NCBI GenBank assembly: GCA_030950375.1
Contig: JAUZRN010000015.1
Location: forward strand, 41,183 to 105,182
Direction: 5' to 3'
Source: Rhodothermus sp.
GTDB taxonomy: Bacteria; Bacteroidota; Rhodothermia; Rhodothermales; Rhodothermaceae
DNA: 64,000 nucleotides
Shown: positions 26,912-36,217 of the stretch, in pieces
How positions within the stretch are numbered: position 1 is the stretch's first letter
Layout: every line of letters begins with the position of its first letter
Translations under genes and position numbers: made by a program
The notes under the pieces: generated by a model
Told to the model about the DNA's origin: nothing
Databases searched by the model: none
Seen by the model: the letters and a program-made list of their open reading frames with translations, nothing else

Positions 26912-27619
26912 TCAGTTGTTATGTAGTCGAGGCGTTTCGGCTGCTTCGACAGCCGGACGGGCTGTCACCAGCCGGGCCAGTACGGTTTCACCCGCGCGCA
27001 CTCGGTCGCCTACCTTTACATCGAAACGCACGTGCGGAGGTACGAACACATCCATCCGAGATCCGAACTTGACAATCCCGAAGCGCTGTCCGGCATGTAC
27101 CGTGTCCCCCTCCTGCAGGTGAAACACAATCCGCCGGGCCAGTACCCCCGCAATCTGCTTGAACAGCACCCGAATTCCACTTGGATGACGCAGTCCGATC
27201 TCTGAGCGTTCGTTTTGCTCGCTGGCTTTTGGATGCCAGGCTACCAGGTAATCCCCCGGGATATAACGCACCAGTTCAACGACACCATCGGCCGGCACCC
27301 GGTTGACGTGCACGTCCAGCGGCGAAAGAAAAATGGACAAACGTCGCGCCGGCCCTTTCAGGTACACTGGCTCATGATCCACATCAACGATCTCCACCAC
27401 CTTACCATCGGCGGGGGCCAGCAACAACGCCTCGGCGTCCTTCGGCGGCCGACGCTCCGGATCCCGAAAGAAAAACAGCACAAAACCCAGCAAAAGAACT
27501 GCTAACAGCAGGCCTGCCATGCGCCAGACGCCCGGCAACCAGTAGTAAGCACCTGCTGCCAGGAGCACGGCAACCAGCGTAGTTCCTCCAATGATTGGGT
27601 ATCCTTCCGGTGCCAACAT
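26912..27619 (-). CDS. psd: Phosphatidylserine decarboxylase proenzyme, short type
   Basis: Decarboxylates phosphatidylserine to phosphatidylethanolamine with a pyruvoyl group made by self-cleavage. The cleavage motif is present as VKFGSRMDVFVP, with Gly-Ser near residue 187, as in the short (archaeal-type or PSD-A) enzymes rather than LGST. Two N-terminal hydrophobic segments (12-47) anchor it, and FLSPLDVHVNRVPADG holds the conserved catalytic His region. At 235 residues it is typical. It is the first gene of the minus-strand lipid unit and is divergent from mtaB. Confidence 0.94.
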   Translation of the reverse strand: MLAPEGYPIIGGTTLVAVLLAAGAYYWLPGVWRMAGLLLAVLLLGFVLFFFRDPERRPPKDAEALLLAPADGKVVEIVDVDHEPVYLKGPARRLSIFLSPLDVHVNRVPADGVVELVRYIPGDYLVAWHPKASEQNERSEIGLRHPSGIRVLFKQIAGVLARRIVFHLQEGDTVHAGQRFGIVKFGSRMDVFVPPHVRFDVKVGDRVRAGETVLARLVTARPAVEAAETPRLHNN

Positions 27620-27710
27620 AACCGTTTCCTTGTACCAGCCATACCGAAACTCCCCGTCGCTGCTCGCGTTCGCTCCGTCGCTACCGGGGATCAGGGTTGC
27701 CTAAACGTCG

Positions 27711-29033
27711 ATGCCACGCGTTTCGTTCTACACGCTCGGCTGCAAATTGAATTTCGCCGAAACCAGCACGCTGGAGCGTGACTTTCGCGCCCACCACTAC
27801 GAGGTGGTTCCTTTTGGCGAGCCGGCCGATGTGACCGTCATCAATACCTGCACGGTCACCGCCGAAGCCGAACGCCAGTGTCGTCAGATCATCCGCCGGG
27901 CGATCCGTCAGAACCCGAACGCCTTTATCATCGTCACCGGTTGCTACGCCCAGCTCCGCCCCGAAGAAATCGCCCGCATCGAAGGCGTCGACGTGGTCCT
28001 GGGCGCTCGCGAAAAATTCCACCTCTTCGAGCTGATCAAGAGCTTCCAGAAAAAGGAGCAAACCCAGGTAGCTGTCTCCTGCATCGACGACCTGCAGGAA
28101 TTCGGCCCCGCTTTCTCCTCCACCGAACGCACACGCGCCTTTCTGAAGATTCAGGACGGATGCGACTACGTCTGCTCGTTCTGCACAATCCCCAGCGCCC
28201 GCGGCCGTAGCCGCTCACAGCCGATCGACGCGACGATCGCCCAGGCGCAGCAGCTGGCTGAGATGGGATTCAAAGAGATTGTGCTGACCGGGGTCAATAT
28301 CGGGCTTTACGGCCAGGAATTCGGGGTCACCCTGCTTGATCTGCTCCGGGAGCTGGACCAAGTGGCGGGCATCGAGCGCTACCGCATCTCATCGATCGAG
28401 CCCAACCTGCTCACCGATGAAATCATTGCATTTGTGGCCGAGTCGCGCGCTTTCATGCCTCACTTCCACATGCCCCTGCAGAGCGGCGATAACTTCGTGC
28501 TGGGCAAAATGCGTCGGCGCTACCGGCGTGAGTTGTATGCCGAACGCGTGGCCCGCATCCGAGAGCTGCTCCCCGAAGCAGCCATTGGCGTGGATGTAAT
28601 CGTGGGCTTCCCGGCCGAAACACCCGAACGCTTCGAAAACACCTACCGCTTCCTGAACGAACTGCCTGTCTCCTATCTGCACGTGTTCACCTATTCGGAG
28701 CGTCCCGGCACAGCGGCCGTCGAGCAGCTCGATCGGATGGGCGGCGCCCCCGTACCTCGCCCCGAACGCTCCCGCCGTAACCGCATGCTGCAGGTGCTCT
28801 CCCACAAAAAGCGACATGCGTTCTACCAGGCACATCAGGGCCAGGTACGTCCCGTACTCTGGGAAAGTACCAAAAAGCACGGCCTCATGTATGGCTACAC
28901 CGACAACTACATCCGGGTACAACGCCCCTTCGACCCCGAGCGCGCCGGGCAGATCGAGTGCGTCCGTCTGGGCGACTTTGCTCCGGACGGCACGCTCGTA
29001 GCCGAGGATCCAGCATTCATTCCCATCAGCTAA
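27711..29033 (+). CDS. mtaB: tRNA (t6A37) methylthiotransferase MtaB
   Basis: A radical SAM enzyme that converts t6A to ms2t6A at position 37 of tRNAs reading ANN codons. The N-terminal UPF0004 domain (TLGCKLNFAE, NTCTVTAEAE, TGCYAQ) supplies three Cys for one [4Fe-4S] cluster. The radical SAM cluster motif CDYVCSFC is near residue 147. A C-terminal TRAM-like domain follows. The N-terminal cysteine context and length fit MtaB rather than MiaB or RimO. Its 3' end overlaps the hepT remnant by four bases. Confidence 0.95.
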   Translation: MPRVSFYTLGCKLNFAETSTLERDFRAHHYEVVPFGEPADVTVINTCTVTAEAERQCRQIIRRAIRQNPNAFIIVTGCYAQLRPEEIARIEGVDVVLGAREKFHLFELIKSFQKKEQTQVAVSCIDDLQEFGPAFSSTERTRAFLKIQDGCDYVCSFCTIPSARGRSRSQPIDATIAQAQQLAEMGFKEIVLTGVNIGLYGQEFGVTLLDLLRELDQVAGIERYRISSIEPNLLTDEIIAFVAESRAFMPHFHMPLQSGDNFVLGKMRRRYRRELYAERVARIRELLPEAAIGVDVIVGFPAETPERFENTYRFLNELPVSYLHVFTYSERPGTAAVEQLDRMGGAPVPRPERSRRNRMLQVLSHKKRHAFYQAHQGQVRPVLWESTKKHGLMYGYTDNYIRVQRPFDPERAGQIECVRLGDFAPDGTLVAEDPAFIPIS

Positions 29034-29425
29034 AGGTAAGGACGAACGCTTGTGACAAATTGCACAAAATCATCAAGTTGACCAATAAACCTGTATAGGC
29101 GTTCTACCTCTATCGTAACATATCCATGTACCAGCAGATTGCGTAATCCCACCATCTTTTGAAGCTTCTGGGCCAGTTCTTCGGTCAGGTATCCCCCGCG
29201 CACCAGTAACGTAATGCATTCGCTATAGGTCGAAGGCGTACCCAGATTGTAGCGGCTAACCAGGCGACAACTGATGTCAACAGTGATCTGAATACACTCG
29301 AACAAACCGTAACGAAGCGCCCATTCCAGGAGACGGTCTCGTTGGAGCTCTTCCAGCGTGTACTGTGCTCACAACCGCTTCAGTTCGACCAGCGCGTCTT
29401 CAAGACGATGGAGGTGTTCCTGTAT
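29030..29425 (-). pseudogene. hepT: Broken hepT toxin gene (HEPN RNase)
   Basis: The frame keeps a near-complete HepT: an N-terminal helix (EHLHRLEDALVELKRL), a conserved middle, and the catalytic and AMP-acceptor motif Rx4HxY (RNLLVHGY) at about 29156-29179. Two lesions break it. An in-frame TGA stands at 29369-29371, between the first helix and AQYTLEELQ. There is also no ATG where the start should be; an ATA (29423-29425) follows an AGGAG site at normal distance. A TTG at 29303-29305 could start a 91-residue fragment, but I see no ribosome site for it. HepT normally cleaves RNA and is silenced by MntA. Confidence 0.75.
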
Positions 29426-29867
29426 ATTTTCGCTCTCCTAATGCTCGATTTTTCAATCGCTCCAGAAAAGCTTCGCGCCTCATGCGGCGCAGGGGTTCTG
29501 TGTCGAAGTACGCCAGAAATGCTCGGTACTTGAAATCGACCCATTGCGCTTCATCACGGCAACAGATTAGCTGTCCATGCGCTGCCGCCTCGTAGGCCAG
29601 TGCGGGCCGCCGTTTCAGCGCCTCGTTCAGTATGACTACATCGACCGGCCGTCTGACGGCCAGCTCCAGTTCGCTTACCAACCCGCCCAGTTCCAGCAAA
29701 TCCAGCGGCCGGTCCACATAGATGCCTACGTCCACATCACTTAGTGGCGTAGCCTGGCCCCGGGCGACCGAACCAAACAGCAACGCGAACACGATCTCCG
29801 ACCGCACTTCCAACCTCGGCCGGAGCTGGGACACAAGTACTGCGCGATCGGACACAGAAAGCTTCAT
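29400..29867 (-). CDS. mntA: MntA-type nucleotidyltransferase antitoxin
   Basis: The minimal nucleotidyltransferase of type VII toxin-antitoxin systems, which adds AMP to the Tyr of HepT and blocks its RNase. The GS-x10-DxD signature is intact (FGSVARGQATPLSDVDVG, near residues 31-48), with a third acidic site in RPVDVVIL. At 155 residues it is of usual length and has no visible lesion. Its 3' end overlaps the hepT remnant by 26 bases, the normal operon layout of this pair. Confidence 0.85.
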   Translation of the reverse strand: MKLSVSDRAVLVSQLRPRLEVRSEIVFALLFGSVARGQATPLSDVDVGIYVDRPLDLLELGGLVSELELAVRRPVDVVILNEALKRRPALAYEAAAHGQLICCRDEAQWVDFKYRAFLAYFDTEPLRRMRREAFLERLKNRALGERKYTGTPPSS

Positions 29868-30290
29868 ACACGAAAAACAGGGTCTTCGTAGGAGTTACGC
29901 GGTCGAAGCCGGAAAAGTGCCGGCCGTGCCTGACAAGCGTTCCCCTTGCCTGTCTCAGGAAGCGGGCTCTATGGCCCAGCGGTTCTCCAACAGCAGCTCA
30001 GTGATCGGTTGCCGCGTACGTTGTCCGGGGAATCCAGCATCAGCCCCACGACGACGCTGTAGTCTTCCGGAATGGCATAATGCCTACGCGCCCGGACCAG
30101 CAGGATCGCTGCCCCAGCCGACATACGCTTCTGTTATCATATCACAAGGAGGCTATCGCGCCTGGTCTTGCACCCCCTGATGCAGCAAACACTCTCGCGC
30201 CCACTTCTGCCACCTGGCACAAAGAGCTGACCCGCACGGCAATTTGCCGGCATGAAATTGAGGTCTTGCTCCCTACAGGCTGTTTGCTCT
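29868..30290. other. About 420 bases without an intact gene
   Basis: No complete gene is visible between mntA and carB. On the minus strand one coding-like stretch (HYAIPEDYSVVVGLMLDSP, around 30030-30090) appears to continue in another frame (TRQPITELLLENRWAIEPAS, ending in a stop). That would be a frameshifted relic of an unidentified gene. The promoter of mntA should also lie here. Confidence 0.35.
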
Positions 30291-33131
30291 CTATCGACTC
30301 AGGTAAAGGTTGCGGATGGCGTAAGGCCGGCGAAAGTGGTCGTCGGTAAGCGTCTCGACGAAGGCAATGGCTTCGCCGGTGGACTTCATTTCCGGCCCCA
30401 GCTCTTTAGGAACCTCGGGGAACTTATCCCAGGAGAAAACGGGCTCCTTGATCGCGTAGCCTTTGAGCTTTGATTCGAGCAGGCCAGCTTCACGGAATTC
30501 CCGGAGCTTGCGACCCAGCATGAGTTGCGCACCGATCTTGGCCACCGGCACGCCCGTCGCCTTGGCCACAAAGGGCATGGTCCGCGATGCCCGGGGGTTG
30601 GCCTCGATCACATAGACCACATTGTCTTTGACCACCATCTGCACGTTGATCAGGCCGACCACCTGCAGACGCCGTGCGATGTCTTCGGTGTAGCGGCGGA
30701 TCGTGTTCAGAACCTCCTCCGACAACGAGAAGGGCGGCAGCACAGCCGTCGAGTCGCCGGAGTGCACCCCGGCCGGTTCGATGTGTTGCATGATGCCGGC
30801 AATCCAGACTTCCTCGCCATCACAAGCGGCATCGACATCCACCTCAATGCCATTTTCCAGGAAGAGATCCAGCAGGATTTCGTTGTCGGGCAGTAGTTTG
30901 AGAATGTTACGGACATAGCGCTCGACCTCTTCCTTATTGATGGCGATACGCATGCCCTGGCCGCCCAGCACGTAGCTGGGGCGAATCAGGATCGGGTAGC
31001 CGATGCGTTCAGCCACTTCGACTGCTTCGGTCACCGTACGCGCCGCACCATACGGCGGATACGGAATTTCCAGCTCTCGCAGCAACGCCGAAAACTTGCT
31101 CCGCTCTTCGGCCAGGTCCATCATAGGGAAGGAGGTCCCCAGGATCGGAATGCCATGTTCGTGGAGCTTTCTGGCCAGCTTGAGCGCCGTCTGACCGCCG
31201 AGCTGTACAATCACGCCTTTGAGTTTGCCATGTTGGTCTTCGTGCTCAATGATGTCGAGCACCCGTTCCCAGAAGACAGGCTCGAAGTAAAGCTTATCGG
31301 CCACGTCGAAGTCGGTCGATACCGTCTCTGGATTGCAGTTAATCATGATGGCTTCGTAGCCCATCTCCCGGGCGGCCAGTACACCGTGGACGCAGCAATA
31401 GTCGAACTCGATGCCCTGACCAATGCGGTTGGGACCGGCACCCAGGATGATGACTTTTTCGCGGTCAGTAACCTCGCTTTCGTTTTCGGTCTCGTAGGTG
31501 CTATAGTAGTAGGGCGTCTGCGCCGGGAATTCAGCAGCACAGGTATCGACCAGCTGGAACGTGGGCTTGAGACCCAGCGCCTTGCGCCGCGCCCGCACCT
31601 CCGCCTCCGTCACGTTCTCCTGCAGCAGATAGGCAATCTGCACATCCGAAAAGCCGTATTGTTTGACCAGCCGCAGGAAGTCAGCATCAAGCTGATCCAG
31701 GGTGCGCCGTTCCAGCTCCCGCTCGATGCGGACAATGTCTTCGATCTGATAGAGAAACCAGGGATCAATGTAGGTGATGTCGTGGATCTCTTCGACCGAA
31801 GCCCCCAGCCGGAAGGCGTTGCGAATCTGAAGCGTACGATCCCAGTAGGGCTTTTTAAGGCGGGCCCGTACCTCCTCGCGCGACGGATCCTCACGGTCAG
31901 CGCCCAGCCCGGCATACCCGTTTTCCAGGCTCTGCCAGGCTTTCTGGAGAGCTTCAGGGAAAGTACGACCGATGGCCATCACTTCGCCCACCGCCTTCAT
32001 CTGCGTGGTCAGTTCCTCGTCAACACCCTCGAACTTCTCAAAATTCCAGCGCGGAATTTTGACGACCACGTAGTCGATAGACGGCTCAAAGCAGGCACTG
32101 GTCGTACCGGTCACATCGTTCGGGAGTTCGTCGAGCGTATAGCCCACAGCCAGGCGAGCCGCCACCTTGGCAATGGGATAGCCCGTTGCTTTTGAAGCCA
32201 GCGCCGACGAACGTGACACGCGTGGATTAATTTCAACGGCGATCATGCGTCCGGTGTGGGGCTCGACGGCAAACTGCACGTTACAGCCGCCCGCAAACTT
32301 GCCGATCGAACGCATCATCTTGATGGCGGCATCGCGCATGCGCTGGTACTGCTTATCCGTAAGGGTTTGCGCAGGTGCCACCGTGACCGAGTCGCCCGTA
32401 TGGATGCCCATCGGATCAAGGTTTTCGATGGGGCAGACGATGATCACGTTGTCGTTCGCATCGCGCAGCAGCTCCAGCTCGTACTCCTTCCAACCGTAGA
32501 CGCTTTCCTCGATGAGCACCTGATGTACTGGCGAAAGCTCCAGCCCACGCGTCACCTTCCGATCAAATTCCTCCATGGACCAGACGATGCCGCCGCCTGT
32601 CCCTCCCAGAGTAAAGGAGGGACGAATCACCACGGGCAATCCACCCAGCTCCTGCAAGATCTCTTTGGCCTCCAGCAGACTACGTGCTGTACGACTGCGC
32701 GCCTGATCGATCCCGATCTGTTCCATCAGATCGCGGAATCGCTGACGATCCTCCGTGATCTGGATCGCCTCGATGTCCACGCCGATGATTTCCACCCCCA
32801 TGGCCTCCCAGAAGCCCTCCTCGTGGAGCTGGGCGGCCAGGTTCAGTGCTGTCTGTCCCCCCATCGTGGGCAGCACAGCGTCGGGCCGTTCTTTTTCGAC
32901 AATGCGTCGGATGGACTCGGGCGTCAACTCCTGCAGGTAAACCCGATCAGCGGTGATCGGGTCAGTCATGATAGTCGCTGGATTCGAGTTGACCAGAATG
33001 ACCTCATAGCCTTCTTTTCGCAATGCGCGAGCGGCCTGGCTACCGGAATAGTCAAACTCACAGGCCTGCCCGATAACAATTGGGCCTGATCCGATAAGCA
33101 GGATCCGCTTGATGTCGGTCCGCTTCGGCAT
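30291..33131 (-). CDS. carB: Carbamoyl-phosphate synthase large subunit, without C-terminal regulatory domain
   Basis: Makes carbamoyl phosphate for pyrimidine and arginine synthesis from bicarbonate, ammonia passed from CarA, and two ATP. Both ATP-grasp halves are complete: the first from [17 protein letters not shown], the second from [17 protein letters not shown] with [12 protein letters not shown]. The protein ends at residue 946 with RNLYLSR, directly after the [12 protein letters not shown] segment. It therefore lacks the MGS-like domain of about 120 residues that binds UMP and ornithine in the 1073-residue E. coli enzyme. As I recall, Bacteroidota enzymes are similarly short. It follows carA by 55 bases. 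Confidence 0.96.
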   Translation of the reverse strand: MPKRTDIKRILLIGSGPIVIGQACEFDYSGSQAARALRKEGYEVILVNSNPATIMTDPITADRVYLQELTPESIRRIVEKERPDAVLPTMGGQTALNLAAQLHEEGFWEAMGVEIIGVDIEAIQITEDRQRFRDLMEQIGIDQARSRTARSLLEAKEILQELGGLPVVIRPSFTLGGTGGGIVWSMEEFDRKVTRGLELSPVHQVLIEESVYGWKEYELELLRDANDNVIIVCPIENLDPMGIHTGDSVTVAPAQTLTDKQYQRMRDAAIKMMRSIGKFAGGCNVQFAVEPHTGRMIAVEINPRVSRSSALASKATGYPIAKVAARLAVGYTLDELPNDVTGTTSACFEPSIDYVVVKIPRWNFEKFEGVDEELTTQMKAVGEVMAIGRTFPEALQKAWQSLENGYAGLGADREDPSREEVRARLKKPYWDRTLQIRNAFRLGASVEEIHDITYIDPWFLYQIEDIVRIERELERRTLDQLDADFLRLVKQYGFSDVQIAYLLQENVTEAEVRARRKALGLKPTFQLVDTCAAEFPAQTPYYYSTYETENESEVTDREKVIILGAGPNRIGQGIEFDYCCVHGVLAAREMGYEAIMINCNPETVSTDFDVADKLYFEPVFWERVLDIIEHEDQHGKLKGVIVQLGGQTALKLARKLHEHGIPILGTSFPMMDLAEERSKFSALLRELEIPYPPYGAARTVTEAVEVAERIGYPILIRPSYVLGGQGMRIAINKEEVERYVRNILKLLPDNEILLDLFLENGIEVDVDAACDGEEVWIAGIMQHIEPAGVHSGDSTAVLPPFSLSEEVLNTIRRYTEDIARRLQVVGLINVQMVVKDNVVYVIEANPRASRTMPFVAKATGVPVAKIGAQLMLGRKLREFREAGLLESKLKGYAIKEPVFSWDKFPEVPKELGPEMKSTGEAIAFVETLTDDHFRRPYAIRNLYLSR

Positions 33132-33186
33132 AGTATGCTTCCGGGGTTATGTTCTCGGTAGGGGTGTCTGGTCGGGAAAGCGTTGC

Positions 33187-34326
33187 TCACGCGCGCACCA
33201 GCTGAGGTGCCACAGCCAGTCGCTGCGCAGTTACCAGCGCCAGAAATTCGTCAAAGAGATAGCGGCTATCGTGGGGGCCGGGCGAGGCTTCTGGATGGTA
33301 CTGCACGGAAAGGCCAGCAAACGCCTTGAATCGCAGCCCTTCTACAGTCCGGTCGTTCAGGTTAATGTGCGAGACCTCCGCCTCGCGCGGATTGACCGAC
33401 GCGGCATCGACAGCAAAGCCGTGATTCTGCGTCGTTACTTCGACCCGCCCGGTACGCAGATTTTTAACGGGATGGTTGGCACCACGATGTCCTACATACA
33501 TCTTGTAGACCTTAAAGCCCAGCGCCAGCGCCATGAGCTGGTGCCCCAGGCAGATGCCAAAGATGGGCAAGCCCGTTCGGATCGCCGCCCGCACCTGTTC
33601 GATCGCCTGTGGCATCGCCCGGGGATCGCCTGGTCCGTTCGAGAAAAACAGCCCATCAGGTTCCCAGGCCAGCACCTCGTTCAGCGGCGTGTAGCCTGGA
33701 AAAACGCGTACCGAGCAGTCCCTCGCCTGAAACATGCGCAGAATGTTCAGCTTGCAACCGTAGTCAAAGACGGCAATGCGAGGACCAGATCCGCTGCAGA
33801 AGTCATAGGGCTGCGCTGTCATCACACAGGAAGCCAGCTCCAGCCCGTTCATGGAAGGCAGACGCCGTGCTTTCTCAATCAGACTTTCATCGTCAAGATC
33901 GATCGACGAAATCACAGCGTTCATGACCCCCTTTGTGCGAATATGCCGCACCAATCGTCGCGTATCGACACCGGAAATGCCTACCAGCTCATGGCGTTGC
34001 ATCCAGGCTTCCAGCGAGCCATCGGCCAGGCGGTTCGAGTAGCGGTGTGAGAAAGCCCGCACCACCAGGCCGGCAACCATCGGACGGGCTGCCTCCATAT
34101 CGATGTCCATCACCCCGTAGTTCCCAATGTGAGGGTAGGTCATCATCATGATCTGCCCGTAGTAGGAGGGATCAGTCATGATTTCCTGATAGCCCGTCAT
34201 GCTGGTGTTGAAGCACAGCTCCCCGCCCGTCTCACCACGATGGCCGATAGCAATGCCGGTAACGACGGTGCCATCGGCCAGGGCCAGTTTGCAGGGATCC
34301 GGTGTCGGGTGCAGCAGGGGTATCAT
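33187..34326 (-). CDS. carA: Carbamoyl-phosphate synthase small subunit
   Basis: The glutamine amidotransferase subunit that supplies ammonia to CarB. Its class I triad is visible: nucleophile Cys in FGICLGHQ near residue 263, and the C-terminal His-Pro-Glu in QYHPEASPGPHDS. The N-terminal CPSase small-chain domain begins near LALADGTVVTG and includes SYYGQIMMMTYPHIGNYG. It is the first gene of the carAB unit. A terminator hairpin stands in its leader, about 43 bases before the ATG. Confidence 0.96.
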   Translation of the reverse strand: MIPLLHPTPDPCKLALADGTVVTGIAIGHRGETGGELCFNTSMTGYQEIMTDPSYYGQIMMMTYPHIGNYGVMDIDMEAARPMVAGLVVRAFSHRYSNRLADGSLEAWMQRHELVGISGVDTRRLVRHIRTKGVMNAVISSIDLDDESLIEKARRLPSMNGLELASCVMTAQPYDFCSGSGPRIAVFDYGCKLNILRMFQARDCSVRVFPGYTPLNEVLAWEPDGLFFSNGPGDPRAMPQAIEQVRAAIRTGLPIFGICLGHQLMALALGFKVYKMYVGHRGANHPVKNLRTGRVEVTTQNHGFAVDAASVNPREAEVSHINLNDRTVEGLRFKAFAGLSVQYHPEASPGPHDSRYLFDEFLALVTAQRLAVAPQLVRA

Positions 34327-34368
34327 GACGGCCTGTTATGGGTTTGGTTAAGGGGTTTGAACGGGTAC

Positions 34369-34399
34369 AAAAAAGCCTTCCCCGCTTGTGGGAAGGCTT
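34369..34399 (-). terminator. Terminator in the carA leader (probable attenuator)
   Basis: On the minus strand a 10-bp stem (AAGCCTTCCC, 34390-34399, with GGGAAGGCTT, 34373-34382) and a 7-base loop run into a T-tract (34369-34374), a complete intrinsic terminator. It lies 43 bases upstream of the carA ATG. No minus-strand gene lies upstream for it to serve, because tonB runs the other way. The simplest reading is transcription attenuation of carAB. I do not see a PyrR-type binding loop or a clear leader peptide. Confidence 0.75.
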
Positions 34400-34657
34400 C
34401 AGCCACCACGAAATCGTCGAAAATGTAACTGTCCAGATACCGACCCTATCACAACAACTTGCCAGTTTCGGCGTCTCAACGAGCAACCCTTGCGAAGGTT
34501 TCTGCAAGATACGATATTTGCGGCCTGTAAACCAGACGATCGGGGGGATCTACGGGCTTTTTTCACGGTAGCCCTTCCAGCCAGTCACTGCCTTTCGTCC
34601 TATCCGAACGGAACGGGCTTACATCGGTTCAAAAGGAGATGACCGGGGGAATAGCTG

Positions 34658-35335
34658 ATGCGTACAGCCCATCGACAGCACGAACGCGCCACGTATCCGT
34701 TGCGCATGATGGCCAGCCTGGCCTTCACGCTGGGTTTGGTCATGCTGGTAGTGCGGCTGTGGCCGGCACCGGACCGATCGGCTTCTCACACCATAATTTA
34801 TCGTAGCCTGGCCCCGGAGGTCATTGCCCTGGAAGAAATCATGCCCACCCGGCAGGCGCGTCCGGCCCCTCCCCCTCCTGTGCCTCCCCTGCCGGTCGTT
34901 GTGCCCGACGAAATTCCCCTGGAAGAGGCGGTCATCAATCCCGACGTCAATCGCCTGTTTCTTGAGGAAACGGGCACCGATCCTTTCGCAGCCGAAGGCG
35001 CCCTGGAGGGAACACTGGCTGCCGCACCGGCTTTTGAGGTAGGCCCTAAACCCATTCGCTTCGTCGAGCCGGAATACACCCGCGCCGCCCGACGCGCCCG
35101 CATCCGTGCCGAAATTGTCGTCGAAGTGCAGGTAAGCCCTACCGGTCAGGTGCTTTCAGCGGCGATCGTGGAACGTTATCTGCTGACGCCCCACCGTCAG
35201 CGCGTCGACACCCTGGGCTATGGCCTCGAAGAAGCAGCGCTGGCAGCGGCCCGACGCTGGCGCTTTCGACCGGCCCGCGTGAACAAACAACCTGTCTCCA
35301 GTTTTACACGCATTACGTTCAGCTTCGGCCAATGA
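34658..35335 (+). CDS. tonB: TonB-family energy transducer
   Basis: TonB links the inner-membrane proton motive force to outer-membrane receptors. It has one N-terminal membrane helix (about 17-35), a Pro-rich linker (PAPPPPVPPLPVVVPDE), and a C-terminal TonB domain (about 130-225; FVEPEYTRAARRARIRAEIV and EAALAAARRWRFRPARVN). At 225 residues it is typical. exbB and exbD are not adjacent. It ends convergent to a 58-residue gene, with three bases between the stops. It could serve the two TonB-dependent receptors in this window. Confidence 0.9.
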   Translation: MRTAHRQHERATYPLRMMASLAFTLGLVMLVVRLWPAPDRSASHTIIYRSLAPEVIALEEIMPTRQARPAPPPPVPPLPVVVPDEIPLEEAVINPDVNRLFLEETGTDPFAAEGALEGTLAAAPAFEVGPKPIRFVEPEYTRAARRARIRAEIVVEVQVSPTGQVLSAAIVERYLLTPHRQRVDTLGYGLEEAALAAARRWRFRPARVNKQPVSSFTRITFSFGQ

Positions 35336-35338
35336 CCC

Positions 35339-35515
35339 TCACTCCAGATCCACCCAGCGTGCATCTTCGATCTCTTCCCAGGGACGCTGGACGCTCGTGC
35401 GTGCAGGACCCGGCTCATAAGGCCGCCCCGGATCCTCCAGCATCGCCCGCACCAGATTGCGACCGCTTCGCCAGATCAAATACAGCAGCACAATCCATAG
35501 GATAAGCTTCAGCAT
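35339..35515 (-). CDS. 58-residue predicted membrane protein, unknown
   Basis: A short open frame that reads MLKLILWIVLLYLIWRSG, a single membrane helix with a basic flank. A hydrophilic tail follows (RPWEEIEDARWVDLE). The ATG is three bases beyond the kinase stop, so it is placed as the last gene of the folK-kinase unit. The hydrophobic-then-acidic layout and the tight spacing support a real gene. I do not recognise the family with certainty. Confidence 0.6.
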   Translation of the reverse strand: MLKLILWIVLLYLIWRSGRNLVRAMLEDPGRPYEPGPARTSVQRPWEEIEDARWVDLE

Positions 35516-35518
35516 GGT

Positions 35519-36202
35519 CTATTTCGACATTCGGGCCGGTCGTGGATTGAAATAGGTGATACCGCCATAACGTCGGCGCTCCAGAATCTGACGGATCAGT
35601 TCTTCAAGATCTTCTGGATTTTCTACAAAATCGATCTGGACCGCGTTCACAATCAAGAGCGGCCCTTTGGTGTAGTGAAAGAAATAGTGGTCGTATGCCT
35701 CGCAGAGCGCTTCCAGATAGCTCCGTTCGATGCGTTGTTCGTAAGGACGGCCCCGCTTGCGAATGTTTTCCAGCAGCCGATCTGGCGTGGACTGCAGATA
35801 GACGACCAGGTCTGGGATAGGAACGTTCGGCTCCATCAGCGTATAGAGCGTCTCATACAGCCGCAACTCGTCCCCTTTCAGATTGATTCGTGCAAAAATA
35901 CGGTCTTTGTCGAAAGCGTAATCGCTCACCACAAATGGACAGAACAGATCACGGAGCTGCAGTTGCTTTTGCTGGCGAAAGCGGCTGGCCAGGAAGCTGA
36001 GCTGGGTATGAAAGGCCCAGCGCTCGGGATCTTCATAGAAGCGCGGCAGGAACGGATTCTCTTCAAACGCTTCCAGCATCAGCCGTCCGTTAAAGCGCTC
36101 TGCAATCAACCGGGCCAGCGTTGTCTTGCCCACCCCGATCACCCCTTCAATCACCAGGTATCGCAGATCATCAGGGAGTTGAATGGGATCGGCAGCGGTC
36201 AT
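35519..36202 (-). CDS. Deoxynucleoside kinase
   Basis: A dCK/dGK-type salvage kinase that phosphorylates deoxynucleosides with ATP. The P-loop is near residues 15-27 (IEGVIGVGKTTLAR), with an LMLEAFEENPFLPRFYEDPERWAFHTQ region, the VSDYAFDKDRIFA segment (family DRS/DRI motif), and the LID region KRGRPYEQRIERSYLEAL. At 227 residues it is standard. It lies 15 bases after folK and three bases before the 58-residue gene. The preferred base is not clear from sequence. Confidence 0.9.
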   Translation of the reverse strand: MTAADPIQLPDDLRYLVIEGVIGVGKTTLARLIAERFNGRLMLEAFEENPFLPRFYEDPERWAFHTQLSFLASRFRQQKQLQLRDLFCPFVVSDYAFDKDRIFARINLKGDELRLYETLYTLMEPNVPIPDLVVYLQSTPDRLLENIRKRGRPYEQRIERSYLEALCEAYDHYFFHYTKGPLLIVNAVQIDFVENPEDLEELIRQILERRRYGGITYFNPRPARMSK

Positions 36203-36217
36203 GGTTCAGCCCATCGG

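Noticed and set aside
31155..32195. A 346-codon plus-strand frame opposite carB
   Set aside because: Antisense to CarB ATP-grasp motifs; no family resemblance.
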